Assembly: GCF_014200755.1 (NCBI RefSeq)
Contig: NZ_JACHCM010000002.1
Span: forward strand, 310,001-374,000
Direction of reading: 5' to 3'
Length of the DNA stretch: 64,000 bases
Source: Rhodanobacter sp. ANJX3
GTDB taxonomy: Bacteria > Pseudomonadota > Gammaproteobacteria > Xanthomonadales > Rhodanobacteraceae
Position 1 is the first letter of the stretch. Every line of letters begins with the position of its first letter. The notes beneath the pieces were generated by a model, which worked only from the letters and a program-made list of their open reading frames with translations, searched no databases and was not told where the DNA came from. This document shows positions 62,902 to 64,000 of the stretch, in pieces. Both the position numbers and the translations under genes were made by a program.

Positions 62902-63759
62902 TCAATCCGCCTGCGCCGCCTCGTCCCTGCCCTGCTGGCGAATGATCGCCTCCTCGCGCGCATCGATGATCGACTGCATCACGCTGTCGACGTCAGCGAT
63001 GGTTTCGTCGAATTCGAAGTGGCCGGTGAGCTCGGTGTCGGGGTGCAGTTCACCGAGCTCGAACAGCGCCCACATTTCTTCGGCGTAGTAGCTGTCCAGC
63101 AGCTCGGGTGCGAAGCGTGACAGGCTGATGGTGATGTTGCCGACGTCGCGGCGAAGCATGGTGCGCGCGGCGTTGTTGCCGGAGGCGCTGACGACCTGCG
63201 GCAGGTCGATGATGACCGGACCTTCCGGCCCGACCAGCACGTTGTATTCGGAAAGGTCGCCGTGGATCAGGCCCACGCACAGCATTCGCGCCACCTGCTG
63301 CATCAGAAAGCGGTGGTAGTCGCGCGCGGTGTCTGCCGACAGCTCCACTTCGCCCAGGCGCGGCGCGGAATAGCCTTCCGCATCGGTGACCAGCTCCATC
63401 ACCAGCACGCCGTTGAAATAGCCGTACGGTTTGGGCACGCGCACGCCGGCGGCGGTGAGCGCGTAGAGCGCGTCGACCTCGGCGTTTTTCCAGGCCGCCT
63501 CGGCCTCCTTGCGGCCGAACTTGGTGGCCTTGCCCATGGCGCGGGCCTGGCGGCTGCCGCGCACCTTGCGGCCTTCCTGATACTGCACGCGGGCCTGGAA
63601 GCTGCGCTGCGCCATGTCCTTGTAGACCTTGGCACAGCGGACGTCGTCGCCCGAGCGCACCACATAGACGGAAGCTTCTTTGCCGCTCTTCAGCGGTCGC
63701 AGTACCTGGTCGATAACGCCTTCGTCGATCAGATCCTGCAGGCCCTTGGGTGTCTTCAT
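62902..63759 (-). CDS. RIO1-family serine/threonine protein kinase
   Basis: A 285-residue bacterial RIO1-type kinase. ATP-binding and nucleotide-loop residues are in LRPLKSGKEASVYVVRSGDD and VRCAKVYKDMAQRSFQARVQ; the catalytic loop is GLIHGDLSEYNVLVGPEG with Asp and Asn, followed by the metal-binding Asp in VIIDLPQVV. ATG 63759 (KTPKGLQDLIDEG) is the family start; 26 more codons are open upstream but unlike the family. RIO1 proteins in bacteria phosphorylate serine in stress-related pathways; the target here is unknown. Confidence 0.92.
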   Translation of the reverse strand: MKTPKGLQDLIDEGVIDQVLRPLKSGKEASVYVVRSGDDVRCAKVYKDMAQRSFQARVQYQEGRKVRGSRQARAMGKATKFGRKEAEAAWKNAEVDALYALTAAGVRVPKPYGYFNGVLVMELVTDAEGYSAPRLGEVELSADTARDYHRFLMQQVARMLCVGLIHGDLSEYNVLVGPEGPVIIDLPQVVSASGNNAARTMLRRDVGNITISLSRFAPELLDSYYAEEMWALFELGELHPDTELTGHFEFDETIADVDSVMQSIIDAREEAIIRQQGRDEAAQAD

Positions 63760-63846
63760 GCGTGGAAAAGCTTCGGCAATTCGTGGAATAACCGCGATTA
63801 TGGCCGATCCGTGGGCCAACTCGGTTATTTCCCACACTTGAGCGCT

Positions 63847-64000
63847 TTAACTTGCCTGCAGGCTGGCCGCGCCGAGCCGGTCACGCACGCCGGCGGCAAT
63901 TTCGAACGAGCGTCGCCGCGCCGCGTGCTCGAACACGTTGGCGGTGATCAGCAACTCGTCCGGCTTGTGCCGCTCGATAAAGGCCTCGAGGCCCGCTTCC
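63847..64000 (-). CDS. C-terminus of a luciferase-like (LLM class) flavin monooxygenase, cut by the window edge
   Basis: On the minus strand, from the window edge to TAA 63847-63849, the frame reads EAGLEAFIERHKPDELLITA, NVFEHAARRRSFEIAAGVRD and a short tail. The pattern E-L-.TAN-F-HAAR--SFEI matches the last 45 residues of LLM-class flavin-dependent oxidoreductases. The rest of the gene lies beyond position 64000. It is 87 bp upstream of the RIO1 start in the same orientation. Confidence 0.75.
   Translation of the reverse strand, partial: EAGLEAFIERHKPDELLITANVFEHAARRRSFEIAAGVRDRLGAASLQAS

Noticed and set aside
62440..63120. Overlapping frames between the TetR and RIO1 genes
   Set aside because: Translations are Arg/Ser/Pro-rich, overlap on opposite strands, and lack ribosome binding sites.

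Overview
The window looks like chromosomal DNA from a GC-rich gammaproteobacterium. Gene content (a XAC0095-like protein, DUF1415, YaeQ, a RIO1-type kinase, paired DUF4190 proteins, an MprF/AcvB pair, a FadL/PraB pair) suggests the Xanthomonadales/Lysobacterales, most likely Rhodanobacteraceae. This is inferred from gene content; there is no rRNA to confirm it.

Layout. 1-6.2 kb: a plus-strand series of small single-domain genes (XAC0095-like, NTF2-like, four VOC-fold proteins of which one is exported, a GFA-family zinc protein, DUF4188, MmcQ/YjbR). 6.3-16.5 kb: an alcohol-oxidation locus. On the minus strand are a PQQ alcohol dehydrogenase with the DYD motif typical of lanthanide enzymes, a substrate-binding-protein/cytochrome c fusion, a TonB receptor closely resembling the PQQ importer PqqU (YncD), DUF779 and EthD. 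Next to it is an NAD aldehyde dehydrogenase with a canonical -24/-12 promoter, divergent from an AcoR-type sigma-54 activator. 16.5-19.8 kb: divergent PhyH dioxygenase and Gfo/Idh genes around a perfect LacI-type operator, with a LacI-family gene alongside. 19.8-26.5 kb: a polymorphic toxin locus with a signal-peptide-bearing Rhs/YD-repeat protein, a coupled immunity gene, an IS3 remnant, a 22-bp perfect palindrome, and a displaced, stop-interrupted second toxin module with its own coupled small secreted protein.

26.8-57.7 kb is mostly housekeeping: Ppk1, an AraC regulator divergent from a fosmidomycin-resistance-type MFS exporter, an M16 peptidase, a murB/pyrD/methyltransferase/SDR run, an ALDH7-type dehydrogenase, tRNA-Arg(CCT), SelO, DUF1415, a cysteine-cluster protein, RsuA- and RsmC-type rRNA modification enzymes, an AcvB/VirJ + MprF operon, a short CTAG-flanked MITE abutting an OPT transporter, an RluA-type synthase, an exported trypsin-like protease, YaeQ, an FKBP lipoprotein, a fifth VOC protein and a cupin. 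57.7-64 kb: an exported PraB-like protein and FadL porin, a TetR gene plus a shrunken paralogue of it, an operator-like palindrome with a tiny ORF, a RIO1 kinase gene plus a fragment copy of its 3' end, and the tail of a luciferase-like monooxygenase gene.

The most coherent functional unit is 6.3-16.5 kb. Periplasmic alcohol oxidation passes electrons to the fused cytochrome, the aldehyde is oxidised in the cytoplasm, and the receptor could supply PQQ from outside. No PQQ biosynthesis gene is present in the window.
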